Shown here piece after piece: positions 5,398-5,804 of a stretch of 5,804 nucleotides of DNA. Every line of letters begins with the position of its first letter. Position 1 is the stretch's first letter. A program made the translations under genes and the position numbers. Below the pieces are notes generated by a model. The model saw only the letters and a list, made by a program, of their open reading frames with translations, had not been told where the DNA came from and ran no database searches. Source of the stretch: DATLFI01 sp035524895 (GTDB lineage: Bacteria > Acidobacteriota > Thermoanaerobaculia > Multivoradales > Multivoraceae). The stretch is from the NCBI GenBank assembly GCA_035524895.1, contig DATLFI010000001.1:1-5804 (forward strand). The letters run 5' to 3'.

Positions 5398-5804
5398 CTG
5401 AACCAGGAGGATCCTCCCTTCGCCAACCACGCCCCCTACCTCGCCAACGTCCCCCCCATCGACCCGAACGCCTCACGCGAGACCCTCGACCGCACGCGTG
5501 ACGAGCGTCGCGAGCGCACCGAGGCCCTCCTGCGCGCGCTCGAGGAACGCATCCTCGTGCTCGACGGCGCCACCGGCACCGCGCTCCAGGGCATCACACT
5601 CACCGCCGACGACTTCGGCGGCCCCGACCTCGAAGGCTGCAACGAGAGCCTGATCTCCACCCGGCCCGACGTCGTGGACATGGTCCACGAGACCTACCTC
5701 CAGGCCGGCTGCGACATCGTCGAGACCAACACCTTCGGCGCCACGCCCATCGTGCTCGCCGAGTACGGCCTCGAGGCGAGCACCTTCGAGCTCAACCGCC
5801 GCGC
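5398..5804 (+). CDS. metH: Cobalamin-dependent methionine synthase, N-terminal part, start uncertain, 3' end beyond window
   Basis: MetH transfers the methyl group of 5-methyl-THF (the MetF product) to homocysteine through cobalamin, giving methionine. The window shows the beginning of its homocysteine-binding barrel: ERILVLDGATGTALQG (5542-5589), LTADDFGG, LEGCNESL, TRPDVVDMVHETYLQAGCDI and IVETNTFGATPIVLAEYGL, ending at ELNRR at the window edge. The later zinc-binding cysteines and the folate, cobalamin and activation domains lie outside. Coding-like C-ending codons run from about 5413. The only canonical in-frame starts are a GTG at 5143, inside the AbrB-type gene, and a GTG at 5557, inside the conserved motif. 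The CTG at 5398 is used here as a placeholder. A good AGGAGG (5405-5410) is not followed by a start codon in this frame. The gene may use a rare start, have lost its start through an upstream insertion, or contain a sequence error. Confidence 0.88.
   Translation, partial: MNQEDPPFANHAPYLANVPPIDPNASRETLDRTRDERRERTEALLRALEERILVLDGATGTALQGITLTADDFGGPDLEGCNESLISTRPDVVDMVHETYLQAGCDIVETNTFGATPIVLAEYGLEASTFELNRR
5406..5417. repeat. 12-bp perfect palindrome containing the Shine-Dalgarno-like AGGAGG
   Basis: GGAGGATCCTCC is perfectly self-complementary and lies at the start of the metH coding region. It overlaps the AGGAGG element, so in RNA it could pair between molecules or hide the ribosome site. 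It may instead be a protein-binding site or chance. No direct support for a function is visible. Confidence 0.35.

Noticed and set aside
4964..5476. N-terminal extension of the vapB frame to about 5476
   Set aside because: The extension is Arg/Gly-rich, crosses the TATAAT promoter and the opposite-strand AbrB-type gene, and the RHH fold starts exactly at the ATG at 4963.

Overview
The window comes from a high-GC bacterium, estimated by eye at roughly 70% G+C. Its main genes use mostly C- or G-ending codons. The O-antigen ligase-type protein and the lipid-linked sugar transferase suggest a Gram-negative-type envelope making surface polysaccharide. The lineage cannot be fixed from sequence reading alone; a high-GC, often uncultivated phylum (a myxobacteria-like or deltaproteobacterial relative, Gemmatimonadota or Eisenbacteria-like) would fit.

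Left part (1-2818), surface polysaccharide. The 3' part of an O-antigen ligase/polymerase-family membrane protein overlaps by 4 nt a small membrane-anchored TPR protein (both +). They converge on a complete polyprenyl-phosphate sugar-1-phosphate transferase (-). The short gap between them (1345-1414) carries two back-to-back imperfect tandem duplications.

Middle (2819-4331), metF and repeats. A 413-bp gene-free stretch separates the divergent sugar transferase and metF. It holds a nested repeat structure: an imperfect inverted repeat (2838-2879 / 3022-3087) enclosing a 49-bp hairpin repeat (2965-3013). An identical copy of the 49-mer, in the same orientation, lies just beyond metF (4275-4323). 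metF encodes a full-length methylenetetrahydrofolate reductase with its key residues.

Right part (4332-5804). A VapBC-type toxin-antitoxin pair (PIN-domain toxin, ribbon-helix-helix antitoxin, minus strand) lies back to back with a small AbrB/MazE-type swapped-hairpin protein (plus strand). They share a roughly 90-bp control region with a perfect TATAAT, three GGTTCT-type boxes and an 8-bp direct repeat. Next comes the 5' part of metH (cobalamin-dependent methionine synthase), which runs off the window. Its coding frame is clear from about 5413, but no ATG, GTG or TTG lies at a sensible distance upstream.

Taken together: metF makes 5-methyl-THF and metH uses it to methylate homocysteine, so the two are pathway partners split by the toxin-antitoxin/AbrB cassette. 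The cassette's more mixed codon use, its position next to a dispersed repeat and the missing metH start suggest it was inserted between them. The most unusual system in view is the single PIN toxin with two antitoxin-type proteins of different folds reading outward from one shared promoter/operator.
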